Shown: positions 17,575 through 26,012, numbered from the stretch's first letter. The stretch is 32,833 nucleotides of DNA from Bacteroidota bacterium (GCA_025363015.1 JANYEQ010000091.1:1-32833), one strand, 5' to 3'. Numbers and translations are program-made. The notes: generated by a model not told the origin, from the letters alone.

Positions 17575-18663
17575 TTATATGCTTATTATTTCTTTATAAA
17601 TTCTATCTTTTGCATTCACTACCCAATTTTTAAATAATCTGTTTTCACTATTATTGGTAGATATAAAATTGGTAAGTTTACTTAAATTAAACGTATCGTT
17701 AAATACGCCTGCACCAGCTTTTACAGCATCGCGTGAATTACAAAATTGTTCATAATGCCCATGTATAGGAACCATTAGTACGGGTTTACCCAAATACATA
17801 GCTTCGCAAACACTTTCAAAACCTGCACTACTAGCAAGGCCACTTGCTTTGCTCATCATTTCTAAAAACAAAGTATCGTTAATAGCGTGTATAAATAATT
17901 TATCTTTATCAAAGGTATAACTTAAATAAAGTTTATCGGGTTGGTCGGTAAAGCAATGCAACTCCATACTTGGATTTGCCTTGTGCCATTCTAAAATTTC
18001 TTCAAAGTAACCATTGTTTACTAAATATACTAAATAAAAATTATCTTGTTGGGTTTCCATTTCAAAAATTTCTTTGCGCAATAAGGGAGGTACAACCACT
18101 ACATCTTGATTATTAGTATGTATTTTATAAAACGATAATGCTAAATTTTTACAAGAGCCTGTAGCTGTTAATTTTGTGAAATATTTTATAGAAGCCTTAT
18201 CTAACCATCTTCCTGGAGGAAATTCGAAATCGGGGTGAAAATAAATGTATTGATGCGCTACGCAAATCATTTTAATGGTAGGTTTATAAAATCGATAATA
18301 TAATCCTATTAATAAATCAAAAAAATTTATTACAGCGTCGGGTTTATGTTCTTTCATTAACGCATCAATTGTTTTTAAACTTTGTTTAAATGTTTTAATC
18401 TTTTTTACATTGTGTATAACTGATTTTGTAATATTTATACTTTTATTTTTTTTATCGGTTACAAAATTTGGGCTTTGTAGTTGAATTATAGGCGCTTTTA
18501 TTTTTTCGAAAAAAAATTTAGGAATATCTCTACTTCCGCTACTACCTAGTAATACAGCGCAAACAGTGTGACCTTGTTCAATAAGCATATCATACATACT
18601 CATGGCTTGTGTCATGTGTCCACGTCCTTCACCTTGCACTGCTAAAATATATTTTTTCTGCAT
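17575..18663 (-). CDS. MJ1255-type glycosyltransferase
   Basis: A 362-residue GT-B fold protein of the family 28-like group often named after MJ1255. The N-terminus has the glycine-rich GEGRGH (11-16) after a first strand, and GSSGSRDIP follows the second. The C-terminal donor site is seen at about 275-310: SAGFESVCEAMYLGKPVLMV then GHYEQ, which resembles the UDP-sugar site of MurG-like enzymes. It lies 5 bp after the LpxH-like gene, so the two are co-transcribed and probably act together on a cell-envelope glycolipid; this is inferred from context. Confidence 0.82.
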   Translation of the reverse strand: MQKKYILAVQGEGRGHMTQAMSMYDMLIEQGHTVCAVLLGSSGSRDIPKFFFEKIKAPIIQLQSPNFVTDKKNKSINITKSVIHNVKKIKTFKQSLKTIDALMKEHKPDAVINFFDLLIGLYYRFYKPTIKMICVAHQYIYFHPDFEFPPGRWLDKASIKYFTKLTATGSCKNLALSFYKIHTNNQDVVVVPPLLRKEIFEMETQQDNFYLVYLVNNGYFEEILEWHKANPSMELHCFTDQPDKLYLSYTFDKDKLFIHAINDTLFLEMMSKASGLASSAGFESVCEAMYLGKPVLMVPIHGHYEQFCNSRDAVKAGAGVFNDTFNLSKLTNFISTNNSENRLFKNWVVNAKDRIYKEIISI

Positions 18664-18668
18664 TTTAA

Positions 18669-19493
18669 TTATTCTTTTATGGTTACGCCTTTAGGTAAAA
18701 TTTGTGAAATAGAGTTTGTGTTGGTTTTTAATTCTAAATATTTGTTATACTCTTCTAACCATTCTTTATAATAAATTATTTTCCAATTACCTTCCGTATC
18801 TTCTACCAAAGCAGTGAGACTTTCCACCCAGTCGCCACTATTTAAATATTCAATACCATCAATTACTTTAATGGCAGGATGATGTATATGACCACAAATA
18901 ATACCTGCACATTTGCGTGCCTTAGCTACTTTAACCAATTCATTTTCGTAATCAGAAATAAATGAAACTGCTGATTTCACTTTTGCCTTAACTACTTGTG
19001 ATAAAGAGTAATAAGGCAAACCACGTTTTTCGCGATAAGTATTGTAATGCCTATTTAACCATAACAAAAAAGTATAACCTACATCGCCTAATTTGGCAAT
19101 CCACTTTAGTTTAGTAGTTACATTATCGAAAATATCGCCATGCGTAACAAAATATTTTTTAGTTACGCCATAATGTGTATAATGTTTTTTAATAGAAAAA
19201 TTTCCAATTTTTAGCGGTAAAATCTCCTCTAAAAAATCGTCGTGATTACCTCTTAAATAAATAATTTGACACTTTTTTTTAGAAGTTAAACTGATAATAT
19301 GTTTAAAAAAATTACTGTGTTGTTTTTTCCATTTACCGCTTTTTTTAAGCTGCCAGCCATCAATAATATCACCGTTTAAAATGAGAGTTTCGCATTTATG
19401 ATGTTTTAAAAAATGGACAACCTCTTTGGCTTTGCTTGCTTTAATGCCTAAATGAATATCTGAGAGAACAATGGTTTTATAAAACGTTTTCAT
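18669..19493 (-). CDS. LpxH-like metallophosphoesterase (UDP-2,3-diacylglucosamine diphosphatase family)
   Basis: A 274-residue calcineurin-type phosphoesterase. The two-metal site can be read in order: SDIHLG (Asp12, His14), NGDIIDGW (Asp42), LRGNHDD, THGDIFD and CGHIHHP. The spacing and the RGNHDD/GDWVESLTALVE segments place it in the UDP-2,3-diacylglucosamine diphosphatase-like group, which cuts the pyrophosphate in lipid A synthesis; it is longer than classical LpxH. It leads the two-gene unit with the glycosyltransferase. Confidence 0.85.
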   Translation of the reverse strand: MKTFYKTIVLSDIHLGIKASKAKEVVHFLKHHKCETLILNGDIIDGWQLKKSGKWKKQHSNFFKHIISLTSKKKCQIIYLRGNHDDFLEEILPLKIGNFSIKKHYTHYGVTKKYFVTHGDIFDNVTTKLKWIAKLGDVGYTFLLWLNRHYNTYREKRGLPYYSLSQVVKAKVKSAVSFISDYENELVKVAKARKCAGIICGHIHHPAIKVIDGIEYLNSGDWVESLTALVEDTEGNWKIIYYKEWLEEYNKYLELKTNTNSISQILPKGVTIKE

Positions 19494-19662
19494 TAATAAA
19501 GTTTTACAAATATGGCGAGGCTATGTATTATTAATTTTAAGTAGGAGTTAATTAAAAATTAAAGAATATATTGAGTAATAACTAAACAGGTTAATTAAAT
19601 GCATTTTTAATGTTATGTGTAATTTTTAATAAAAAATTAAAATTGTATTAAACAATAAAAAA

Positions 19663-19696
19663 TTGGGCTTATTTTAATTGTAGAATAGTATCTTTG
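19663..19696 (+). promoter_or_regulatory. Promoter of tRNA-Arg(CCT)
   Basis: TTG (19663-19665), a 23-nt spacer and TATCTTTG (19689-19696), an exact TAnnTTTG match. It ends 11 bp before the tRNA. The same TATCTTTG is found before lspA and before the second tRNA-Arg. Confidence 0.65.
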
Positions 19697-19707
19697 CCAT
19701 AATTATT

Positions 19708-19779
19708 GGCCCCGTAGTTCAATGGATAGAATAGAAGTTTCCTAAACTTTTGATCCCAGTTCGATTCTGGGCGGGGCTA
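19708..19779 (+). tRNA. tRNA-Arg(CCT)
   Basis: Full cloverleaf: acceptor GGCCCCG/CGGGGCT with a terminal G-U pair, D-stem GTTC/GAAT, anticodon stem GAAGT/ACTTT with loop TTCCTAA, and T-arm CCCAG-TTCGATT-CTGGG. The anticodon CCT (34-36) reads AGG, arginine. Discriminator A; the CCA end is not encoded. Confidence 0.93.
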
Positions 19780-19811
19780 CTTTAAAATTTTAACAATTTC
19801 AATCTACTTTA

Positions 19812-19836
19812 ACCCGCATGTAACGGGTGTTTTTTT
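19812..19836 (+). terminator. Rho-independent terminator after tRNA-Arg(CCT)
   Basis: ACCCG (19812-19816), a 7-nt loop and CGGGT (19824-19828), then G and seven T. It lies about 32 bp beyond the tRNA. Confidence 0.8.
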
Positions 19837-20287
19837 ACTACGTTTTAAATTAACCCATATTTACTGAATTTTATTTTAGTAGTACTATAAAACGTTTCTG
19901 TAAATATTAAAATTTTGTAAAAATAATCTAAAGAGATTTTTTATTGATGTTTCATTATAGTATATAATAAGAAAGAATTATTTTATCCTTAACCTCTATA
20001 CAATTATATTAAAGAAATAATACTATATACTAAAAAAATAATGGCGATTTAATTGCTGTAATAAATGAAACTAGTTTTTTCTTCGATCATTTAATAAAAA
20101 AAGCCCATTTGCCAAACAATTTATAAACCACTCAACTATAACAGTAATAAGTATTCCAGCTTATTCAAACCCTTATTTATTTTCATATAACCCTTATTTA
20201 AGTAGCTCATTATCGGGTATATAATACTTAAAAAAACGATAGATTATTTATTAATTAAAAAATCAAAAGTAATATAATGTGTGAATT
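19837..20287. other. Gene-free spacer before the stress-type cluster
   Basis: About 450 bp of very AT-rich DNA. I see no frame with a plausible protein, no tRNA-like fold and no conserved motif until the ATGTAAC repeats at 20288. Confidence 0.4.
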
Positions 20288-20344
20288 ATGTAACTTATTG
20301 AATAAGTGATGTAACACAATTAACTTTTAATAGGCGCAACTTTG
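20288..20344 (+). promoter_or_regulatory. Promoter/operator of the CsbD cluster: paired ATGTAAC repeats
   Basis: ATGTAAC (20288-20294) and ATGTAACACA (20309-20318) are direct repeats 21 bp apart. The second starts 28 bp before CAACTTTG (20337-20344), a one-base variant of TAnnTTTG. A second copy with the same spacings is at 25956-26012. No TTG stands at the -33 position; the repeat takes its place, which suggests an activator or special sigma factor. Confidence 0.7.
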
Positions 20345-20361
20345 CATTATAAATAAATATA

Positions 20362-20550
20362 ATGAAAAATTTAACTGAAATAAATGGGAATTGGAATGAG
20401 ACCAAAGGAAAATTAAAACAAAAATTTGCTATACTAACAGATAGCGAAATGTTGTTAATTGAAGGCAAGCAAGATGAAATGCTTGGTAGATTGCAAATAA
20501 AACTTGGAAAAACAAAAGAAGAAATACTAAAAGTTATTTCTGAATTATAA
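20362..20550 (+). CDS. CsbD family stress protein
   Basis: A 62-residue, very hydrophilic small protein with the CsbD pattern: NGNWNETKGKLKQKF, LTDSE and EGKQDEMLGRLQIKLGKTKEE. CsbD in Bacillus subtilis belongs to the general stress regulon; the molecular function is not known. It is the first gene after the paired-repeat promoter and stands 36 bp before the lipoprotein gene. This supports a stress role for the whole unit, by inference. Confidence 0.88.
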   Translation: MKNLTEINGNWNETKGKLKQKFAILTDSEMLLIEGKQDEMLGRLQIKLGKTKEEILKVISEL

Positions 20551-20586
20551 TTTATAAAAAAGTATAAACAATTAAAATTAAATAAA

Positions 20587-21168
20587 ATGAAAAAAATAAT
20601 TACACTTAGCATTATCGCACTTTTATTCGGAACAGTAATAACTTCTTGCACAACTAAAATATCATTAGTTAAAAAACACTATTCAAAAGGCTATTACTTG
20701 GCTTTTAACAAGGTAAATCATAATACAAACTCTAAAAAACAAGAGAATAATGTAACTAATTTAAATACTACTCCAATATATGTTACTCAAAACACAAACT
20801 CATCAGATGTAGAATTAAAAAAGAATATAGAGAATAGTAAAGTAAATATAGAAACTACTAAACCTATTGCTTTTGCATCTTCACAAAAACTAAATACTGT
20901 TAACGATAAAAAAAATACGCAAGCAAATAAAGTTGTTTTTTATCAAAAACATACATTTAAAGTAAATAATACGCAAGTAAGTACAAAACAAAATAGAAGT
21001 TCTAATTCAGATGAAGGAAGAAGCTTATTTTGGATAATCATCCTTGTGCTAATTATTTTATGGGCTTTAGGTTTAATTTCTGGTGGATTTGGACTTGGAA
21101 TATTAATAAATCTATTATTATTAGTAGCTCTTATCCTTTTAATATTATGGCTTTTAAGAGTAGTATAA
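20587..21168 (+). CDS. Lipoprotein with C-terminal double membrane segment
   Basis: A 193-residue protein of unknown function. The signal sequence ends in a lipobox (ITSC) with Cys21 as the lipidation site. Residues 30-140 are a low-complexity linker rich in Asn, Thr, Lys and Ser. The end (about 147-193) has two membrane spans starting LFWIIILVLIILWALGLI, very similar in pattern to the free 51-residue protein encoded next at 21253. A lipid anchor at one end and a membrane hairpin at the other could bridge two surfaces of the envelope; this is inference. Confidence 0.75.
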   Translation: MKKIITLSIIALLFGTVITSCTTKISLVKKHYSKGYYLAFNKVNHNTNSKKQENNVTNLNTTPIYVTQNTNSSDVELKKNIENSKVNIETTKPIAFASSQKLNTVNDKKNTQANKVVFYQKHTFKVNNTQVSTKQNRSSNSDEGRSLFWIIILVLIILWALGLISGGFGLGILINLLLLVALILLILWLLRVV

Positions 21169-21252
21169 TAAATTAAAACAAAATAATACAGGCACTAATA
21201 TTGATATTGACAAAACAAAAAAACAGATTATAAACAATTAAAAAAAACAATT

Positions 21253-21408
21253 ATGGGAAATTTACTTTATTTAATAGCAGTAGTATTAGTTATTTTTTGG
21301 CTAATTGGCTTTATAGGCTATAATGCAGGAGGTATTATACATATTTTATTAGTAGTAGCAGTAATAGCTATATTATTAAGAGTTATTGAAGGTCGCAAAC
21401 CACTTTAA
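21253..21408 (+). CDS. lmo0937-family membrane miniprotein
   Basis: A 51-residue, two-span membrane protein: MGNLLYLIAVVLVIFWLIGF, a short turn (IGYNAGG), then IIHILLVVAVIAILLRVIEG and a basic end. This is the standard form of the lmo0937 family, found widely in Bacteroidota and Firmicutes next to CsbD and YtxH genes. Function unknown. It lies 84 bp after the lipoprotein gene and 35 bp before ytxH, inside the same co-directional run. Confidence 0.85.
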   Translation: MGNLLYLIAVVLVIFWLIGFIGYNAGGIIHILLVVAVIAILLRVIEGRKPL

Positions 21409-21443
21409 AAAAATAAATTATAAATAATTTTAAAATAAAAAAC

Positions 21444-21689
21444 ATGAATACAGGAAAAGTAGTATTGGGCGTATTGGCAGGTGTTGCTGCAGGAGCAATT
21501 TTAGGTATTTTATTTGCACCCGATAAAGGTTCAGAGACCAGAAAAAAAATTGCAAAAAAAAGTTGTGATACTGCAGATGACTTAAAAGAAAAATTTGACG
21601 AACTTTTAAGTAGTCTTTCTGAAAAATTTGAAGCAGTAAAAGCTGAAGCAAATGAAATGGTTGAAAAAGAAAAAAAATCAGCTGTATAA
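21444..21689 (+). CDS. YtxH domain protein
   Basis: An 81-residue protein with the YtxH plan: a glycine/alanine-rich membrane segment (GVLAGVAAGAILGILFAP, about 8-25), the DKGSETRKKI boundary motif, and a charged helical tail (about 40-78) likely to form a coiled coil. YtxH proteins belong to general stress regulons in Bacillus. It is the fourth gene of the cluster. No catalytic residues are seen. Confidence 0.88.
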   Translation: MNTGKVVLGVLAGVAAGAILGILFAPDKGSETRKKIAKKSCDTADDLKEKFDELLSSLSEKFEAVKAEANEMVEKEKKSAV

Positions 21690-21776
21690 AATCAATACAA
21701 TTATTTAACTAAATAAAGTCTATTTATTTCATAAAAAAGAAATTTATTTTTAAATAAATAATAAATAAAATATATA

Positions 21777-22118
21777 ATGGACCAAAATAAATTAGAAGAA
21801 GTTACTACAAATGTAAATGCTTATCTAAAAACAAATATTGAAATAATTAAATTAGAATTAGTTGAGCAAGCTTCTAATATTGGCTCACGCTTAATTGCTA
21901 ATTTTTTAGTTCTTATTGTTGCGCTTTTGTTAGTACTATTTATTAGCTTGAGTGCTGGCTTCTATCTATCTAATTATTTTGGCAATAACTATTTGGGTTT
22001 TATGGCAGTAGCAGGATTTTATTTTATAATTGGGCTGGTATTATTATTTGGAAAAAAATATTTAATAGAAAAACCGATGCGAGAAAAAATTATTAGTAAA
22101 GCATTTAGCGACAACTAA
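21777..22118 (+). CDS. Phage-holin-3_6/YqjE-like (holin-X) membrane protein
   Basis: A 113-residue inner-membrane protein. An amphipathic N-terminal helix (to about 40, with EIIKLELVEQ) is followed by two hydrophobic spans (about 43-67 and 75-95) and a basic tail (EKPMREKI). This order matches the holin-X/YqjE group that accompanies YtxH and CsbD genes in many bacteria. Despite the family name it is not evidence of a prophage: no phage genes surround it. Confidence 0.78.
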   Translation: MDQNKLEEVTTNVNAYLKTNIEIIKLELVEQASNIGSRLIANFLVLIVALLLVLFISLSAGFYLSNYFGNNYLGFMAVAGFYFIIGLVLLFGKKYLIEKPMREKIISKAFSDN

Positions 22119-22143
22119 AAAATTAAAGCTAAGCATAAGATAA

Positions 22144-22524
22144 ATGATAAAAGAGAATATAAAAAATCGTAAGGAATTACAATTACGAATTTTAGAGTTA
22201 AAAAATCTAAGGGTAAAACAGGAAATAGAATTAAAGGATTCCATAAAAGAATTTGCAAATACACTTAGTCCCGTAGCTATGATTAAAAACTCTTTGCATG
22301 AATTAGTTCATGATAAAGACGTGAAATTAGATTTAGCAAATTTAAGTTTAAATGCCGGAGCTAACTTTGTAATTGATAAAATTTTAGGTAAAAACAGAAG
22401 TGTAAAAGGTTATTTATCTTCTTTACTAATGGAAAATGTTTCTAAATTTTTTATAAATAAAAACGTGCCTGAAATTATTAGTGGTATAAGTAAACTAATA
22501 AGTAGTAAATCAAAACCTTCTTAA
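22144..22524 (+). CDS. Unknown protein of the stress cluster
   Basis: A 126-residue protein that I do not recognise. Residues 1-35 are highly charged and likely helical. The middle has SPVAMIKNSLHELVHD and LNAGANFVIDKILGK, a weakly hydrophobic stretch; the end is Ser/Lys rich. There is no clear transmembrane span or signal peptide. It sits 25 bp after the holin-X-like gene and 4 bp before the AI-2E transporter gene, so it is translated as part of the same message. A peripheral partner of the holin-X-like protein is possible. Confidence 0.7.
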   Translation: MIKENIKNRKELQLRILELKNLRVKQEIELKDSIKEFANTLSPVAMIKNSLHELVHDKDVKLDLANLSLNAGANFVIDKILGKNRSVKGYLSSLLMENVSKFFINKNVPEIISGISKLISSKSKPS

Positions 22525-22528
22525 ATCA

Positions 22529-23623
22529 ATGAGTATAACATTAAAAAACCCTTTTTATGCAAAAGCCTCTATAATTTTTATAGGGCTATTTGCTTTTATA
22601 AGTGTGTTATACATTGCTCAGTCAATTATTCTACCCATTTTATATTCTATACTCATTGCCATTTCATTAAGCCCATTAGTTGGTTATTTTGTTCGAAAAA
22701 AAATGAATCGCGTTTTAGCAATTGCTATTTCATTAGCCATTGTTTTTTTAGCTTCAATTATGCTTATCCTTCTTATATCGTCTCAAGCAAGCATGTTTAC
22801 AGATTCGTTTCCTCTATTAGTAGAAAAATTTTACTTAACGTTAAATCATACTGTTCATTGGGTATCTGCTAATTTTAATGTGAGTACCCGTAAAATAAAT
22901 ACGTTTATTACTGACACAAAAATCGAAATTATGAATAGCGGAAAATCTTCTATTGGTTCTGCAATTTCTGTATTAGGACATTCACTATTAGTACTGGTTT
23001 TAATTCCGGTGTATGTATTTATGATTTTATTTTATCAACCCCTATTACTAGATTTTATTCGTCGGTGTTTTGTGGTACAAAATCAAAAAGAAGTTAATGA
23101 AGTTTTAAAAATAACAAAAACTATTATTCAAAAATATTTAAGAGCGTTATTAATAGAAGCTGCAATTATTGCAACACTTAATTCTATTGGTTTATTAATT
23201 ATTGGGATTGATTATGCTATTATACTTGGCATTATGGGGGCAATATTAAATGTTATACCTTATATTGGAGGTATAACAGCAGTTACACTTCCTGCCATTA
23301 TTGCTTTTGCTACTAAATCGCCCACTTATGTTTTGTTAGTAATAGCATTATATATAATAATTCAGTTTATTGATAATCATTATATTTCGCCTAAAGTAGT
23401 TGCCTCAAAAGTAAAAATTAATGCCCTTGTATCAATCATTGTTGTGCTAAGTGGTGGAGCATTATGGGGTATAGCAGGTATGTTTTTGTCCATTCCTCTA
23501 ACAGCTATCGTTAAAGTTATTTGCGATCATATTGAGCCTTTAAAGCCTTGGGGCTTTTTATTAGGCGATACCATGCCCACTATTGCAGTATTTAAACTTA
23601 AATCAAAAGCTAGTACTAAATAA
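22529..23623 (+). CDS. AI-2E family transporter (PerM-like)
   Basis: A 364-residue polytopic inner-membrane protein with about eight spans. The conserved C-terminal half is clear: GAILNVIPYIGG, then DNHYISPKVVASKVKINAL, VVLSGGALWGIAGMFLSIPL and the final IEPLKPWGFLLGD. Members export or import varied compounds (AI-2, Na+/H+ exchange in some), so the name gives no safe substrate. It is 4 bp downstream of the unknown 126-residue gene and 77 bp before mlaE. Confidence 0.88.
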   Translation: MSITLKNPFYAKASIIFIGLFAFISVLYIAQSIILPILYSILIAISLSPLVGYFVRKKMNRVLAIAISLAIVFLASIMLILLISSQASMFTDSFPLLVEKFYLTLNHTVHWVSANFNVSTRKINTFITDTKIEIMNSGKSSIGSAISVLGHSLLVLVLIPVYVFMILFYQPLLLDFIRRCFVVQNQKEVNEVLKITKTIIQKYLRALLIEAAIIATLNSIGLLIIGIDYAIILGIMGAILNVIPYIGGITAVTLPAIIAFATKSPTYVLLVIALYIIIQFIDNHYISPKVVASKVKINALVSIIVVLSGGALWGIAGMFLSIPLTAIVKVICDHIEPLKPWGFLLGDTMPTIAVFKLKSKASTK

Positions 23624-23700
23624 TCATTAAGCATCAATAAATAAGTTATAATAAATTTATGTTAAATAAACACTATAAAGTATTTTAATTAAAACAACAA

Positions 23701-24519
23701 ATGCCTAATACTATTTTAAAATATAAAACTATTATAGAAAATGTTAAAACAAACTCTATTTATAAATTTTTTAAAGTTTTTTTTACCGAAGTAACTTTAA
23801 TAACAAAATTTACTGTAAATTTTTTTAAAACATTATTTATTCCTCCATACGAATTTAATGAGTTAATAAAACAATGTTATATCGTTGGTTGTAAATCTTT
23901 ACCCCTTGTTGGTATTACAGGTTTTATTATGGGGCTTGTATTAACCATTCAGTCGCGCCCAACGTTAGCGCAATTTGGTGCCGAGTCGTGGTTACCTGCA
24001 ATGGTGGGCGTTTCAATTGTTCGCGAAATTGGACCTGTAATTACAGCCATCATTTGTGCAGGTAAAATAGGGTCTAGTATTGGTGCCGAATTAGCTTCAA
24101 TGAAAGTAACTGAACAAATTGATGCGATGGAAGTTTCTGGCATAAATCCTTTTAAATACATTGTTGTTACACGCATTTTAGCCACTACATTAATGATTCC
24201 TTTACTCGTAATTTTTTCGGATGCAATTGCATTATTCGGTTCGTTTTTAGCTGTAAATATAAAAGGCGATGTAAGTTTTATATTATACTTTGCAAAAGTT
24301 TTTGAAAAGTTAAATTTTATAGATTTAATGCCATCATTAATAAAAACAATTTTCTTTGGCTTTGCTATTGGCTTAATTGGTTGTTATAAAGGATATAATT
24401 CCGATAAAGGCACACAAGGTGTTGGAGCGTCTGCCAACTCTGCTGTTGTTATGGGGTCGTTACTGGTATTTATTATTGATATGATTGCTGTTCAACTTAC
24501 AAGTTTATTTACACCATAG
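23701..24519 (+). CDS. mlaE: MlaE-type phospholipid ABC transporter permease
   Basis: A 272-residue permease of the MCE transport system, which moves phospholipids between the two membranes. After an N-terminal amphipathic stretch the MlaE core is seen: GFIMGLVLTIQS, SIVREIGPVITAIICAGKIGSSIGAELASMKVTEQIDAMEVSG and FKYIVVTRILAT. Five to six spans. It is followed by the ATPase gene after 1 bp and then by the MCE-domain gene, the standard E-F-D order. Confidence 0.93.
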   Translation: MPNTILKYKTIIENVKTNSIYKFFKVFFTEVTLITKFTVNFFKTLFIPPYEFNELIKQCYIVGCKSLPLVGITGFIMGLVLTIQSRPTLAQFGAESWLPAMVGVSIVREIGPVITAIICAGKIGSSIGAELASMKVTEQIDAMEVSGINPFKYIVVTRILATTLMIPLLVIFSDAIALFGSFLAVNIKGDVSFILYFAKVFEKLNFIDLMPSLIKTIFFGFAIGLIGCYKGYNSDKGTQGVGASANSAVVMGSLLVFIIDMIAVQLTSLFTP

Positions 24520-24520
24520 T

Positions 24521-25246
24521 ATGGAAAACGTAATTGAAATAGAGCATCTTAAAAAATCGTTTGGAAACAATCAAGTTTTAAAGGATATTAGTTTAAATTT
24601 GGCTAAAGGTGAAAACCTTGTTATACTTGGTAAATCTGGTACTGGCAAATCTGTATTAATTAAATGTATTGTAGGATTAATAAAACCCGATGAAGGAAAA
24701 CTTACCGCATTACAAAAAAATATTTTAGAATTAAATACTAAAGAATTAAATGCGCTACGAAAAAAAATTGGTTTTTTATTTCAAAGTGCCGCTCTTTACG
24801 ACTCTATGTCAGTAAAAGAAAATTTAGAATTTCCGCTTCGAGATTTAAAAGAACTGAAGCAAGATGAAATTAATATTAAAGTAATAGAAGCATTACAGAA
24901 TGTGGGGCTTGAAAAAGCAATTAATAAAATGCCTTCAGAGCTTTCAGGCGGTATGCGAAAACGCATTGGATTGGCCCGCACATTAATTTTAAATCCTGAA
25001 ATTATGTTGTACGATGAGCCTACAACAGGTCTCGATCCAATTACATCAAAAGAAATAAGCAGTTTAATTTTAGAAATGCAGAAAAAGTTTAACACCGCAT
25101 CAATTATTATTACTCATGATATTGAATGTGCTCGAATTACCGCTAATCGTGTGATTGTATTAAATGATGGAACATGTTATGCCGAAGGAACGTTTAAAGA
25201 ATTAGAGCAATCTAATGACGAAAAAATAAAGGGGTTTTTTATTTAA
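24521..25246 (+). CDS. mlaF: MlaF-type ABC transporter ATPase
   Basis: A 241-residue ATPase that drives the MlaE permease. Walker A GKSGTGKS (37-44), signature LSGGM (141-145) and Walker B MLYDEPTTGLD with the catalytic Glu166. The ATG at 24521, one base after the mlaE stop, gives MENVIEIEHLKKSFG, the normal N-terminus; a longer frame from 24485 only overlaps mlaE. The extra turn DSMSVKENLEFPL after the Q-loop is typical of MCE-system ATPases. Confidence 0.95.
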   Translation: MENVIEIEHLKKSFGNNQVLKDISLNLAKGENLVILGKSGTGKSVLIKCIVGLIKPDEGKLTALQKNILELNTKELNALRKKIGFLFQSAALYDSMSVKENLEFPLRDLKELKQDEINIKVIEALQNVGLEKAINKMPSELSGGMRKRIGLARTLILNPEIMLYDEPTTGLDPITSKEISSLILEMQKKFNTASIIITHDIECARITANRVIVLNDGTCYAEGTFKELEQSNDEKIKGFFI

Positions 25247-25270
25247 ATAAAAATAATAATTAATATACAT

Positions 25271-25945
25271 ATGCAAAATCAAGTAGGTAGTAAAATTAAA
25301 TTAGGAATATTTGTTTCCTCAGCAATTATATTTTTAATAATAGGCATTTATTTTATTGGCAAAAAGCAACAATTATTTAATCACACGTTTCATGTAAGCA
25401 GTTTGTTTAAAGATATTAATGGCCTGCAAGTTGGCAACAATGTACGTTTGGCAGGTATTAATATTGGGATAATAGAAAATATATCTATGATTTCTGATAC
25501 ATCTGTAAAAGTAGATTTTACGATAGATGAAAGTTCAAGAAAATTTATTAAAAAAGATGCAAAGGCAATTATTGGTAACGATGGCTTGATGGGAAATAAA
25601 ATTGTACTAATTACACATGGCACTAAAGGCACTAAACAAATTGAAGATTACGATTATTTAGTAACTACAATGCCCATTAGTTTTGATGATATTCTGTTAA
25701 ACCTCAAAAAAACAACTGCTAATGCAGCAAACATTACCGAAGATATGTCAGCCGTATTTGCAAATATTCGTAGCGGTAAAGGCACTATTGGTAAATTATT
25801 TATGGATACAGTTTTTGCTGATAATATTGATAAAACAATTGTAAATATTAAACAAGGCGCCGGTGGATTTAAACAAAATATGAATGCGGCTAGCCAAAGT
25901 TTTTTATTACGTAAATTCTTTAAGAAAAAAGAAGATAAAAAATAA
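25271..25945 (+). CDS. mlaD: MlaD-type MCE-domain substrate-binding protein
   Basis: A 224-residue protein with an N-terminal membrane span (about 10-29) and one MCE domain (about 40-120): FKDINGLQVGNNVRLAGINIG then DGLMGNKIVLI. The C-terminal tail is helical with NAANITEDMS and ends in Lys. It should form the periplasmic hexameric ring of the Mla complex. No MlaB or MlaC gene is near, as is common in Bacteroidota. It follows mlaF by 24 bp. Confidence 0.92.
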   Translation: MQNQVGSKIKLGIFVSSAIIFLIIGIYFIGKKQQLFNHTFHVSSLFKDINGLQVGNNVRLAGINIGIIENISMISDTSVKVDFTIDESSRKFIKKDAKAIIGNDGLMGNKIVLITHGTKGTKQIEDYDYLVTTMPISFDDILLNLKKTTANAANITEDMSAVFANIRSGKGTIGKLFMDTVFADNIDKTIVNIKQGAGGFKQNMNAASQSFLLRKFFKKKEDKK

Positions 25946-25955
25946 AATAGGATTA

Positions 25956-26012
25956 ATGTAACATATATAATAAATTATGTAACACATCTCTAGTAAAATA
26001 CAAACAACTTTG
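25956..26012 (+). promoter_or_regulatory. Second paired-ATGTAAC promoter/operator
   Basis: ATGTAAC (25956-25962) and ATGTAACACA (25977-25986), 21 bp apart, the second 28 bp before CAACTTTG (26005-26012). All spacings equal those at 20288-20344, and TATAAATAA-like sequence follows in both. It lies in the 92-bp gap before the gene at 26038. Confidence 0.7.

Noticed and set aside
19818-19824. Third ATGTAAC copy
   Set aside because: It is a single copy within the tRNA terminator hairpin, without a partner at 21 bp or a -7 element. Another single copy at 20750 is inside the lipoprotein coding sequence.
21700-21770. AT-only palindromes between ytxH and the holin-X-like gene
   Set aside because: Stems made only of A and T arise by chance in this composition; no T-run or conserved core.
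21777-22118. Evidence of a prophage from the holin-type gene
   Set aside because: The family name is historical; neighbours are stress and transport genes and no other phage gene is present.
24485-24520. Longer N-terminus for the MlaF ATPase
   Set aside because: The added residues overlap mlaE out of frame and are not found in the family; ATG 24521 is the natural start.
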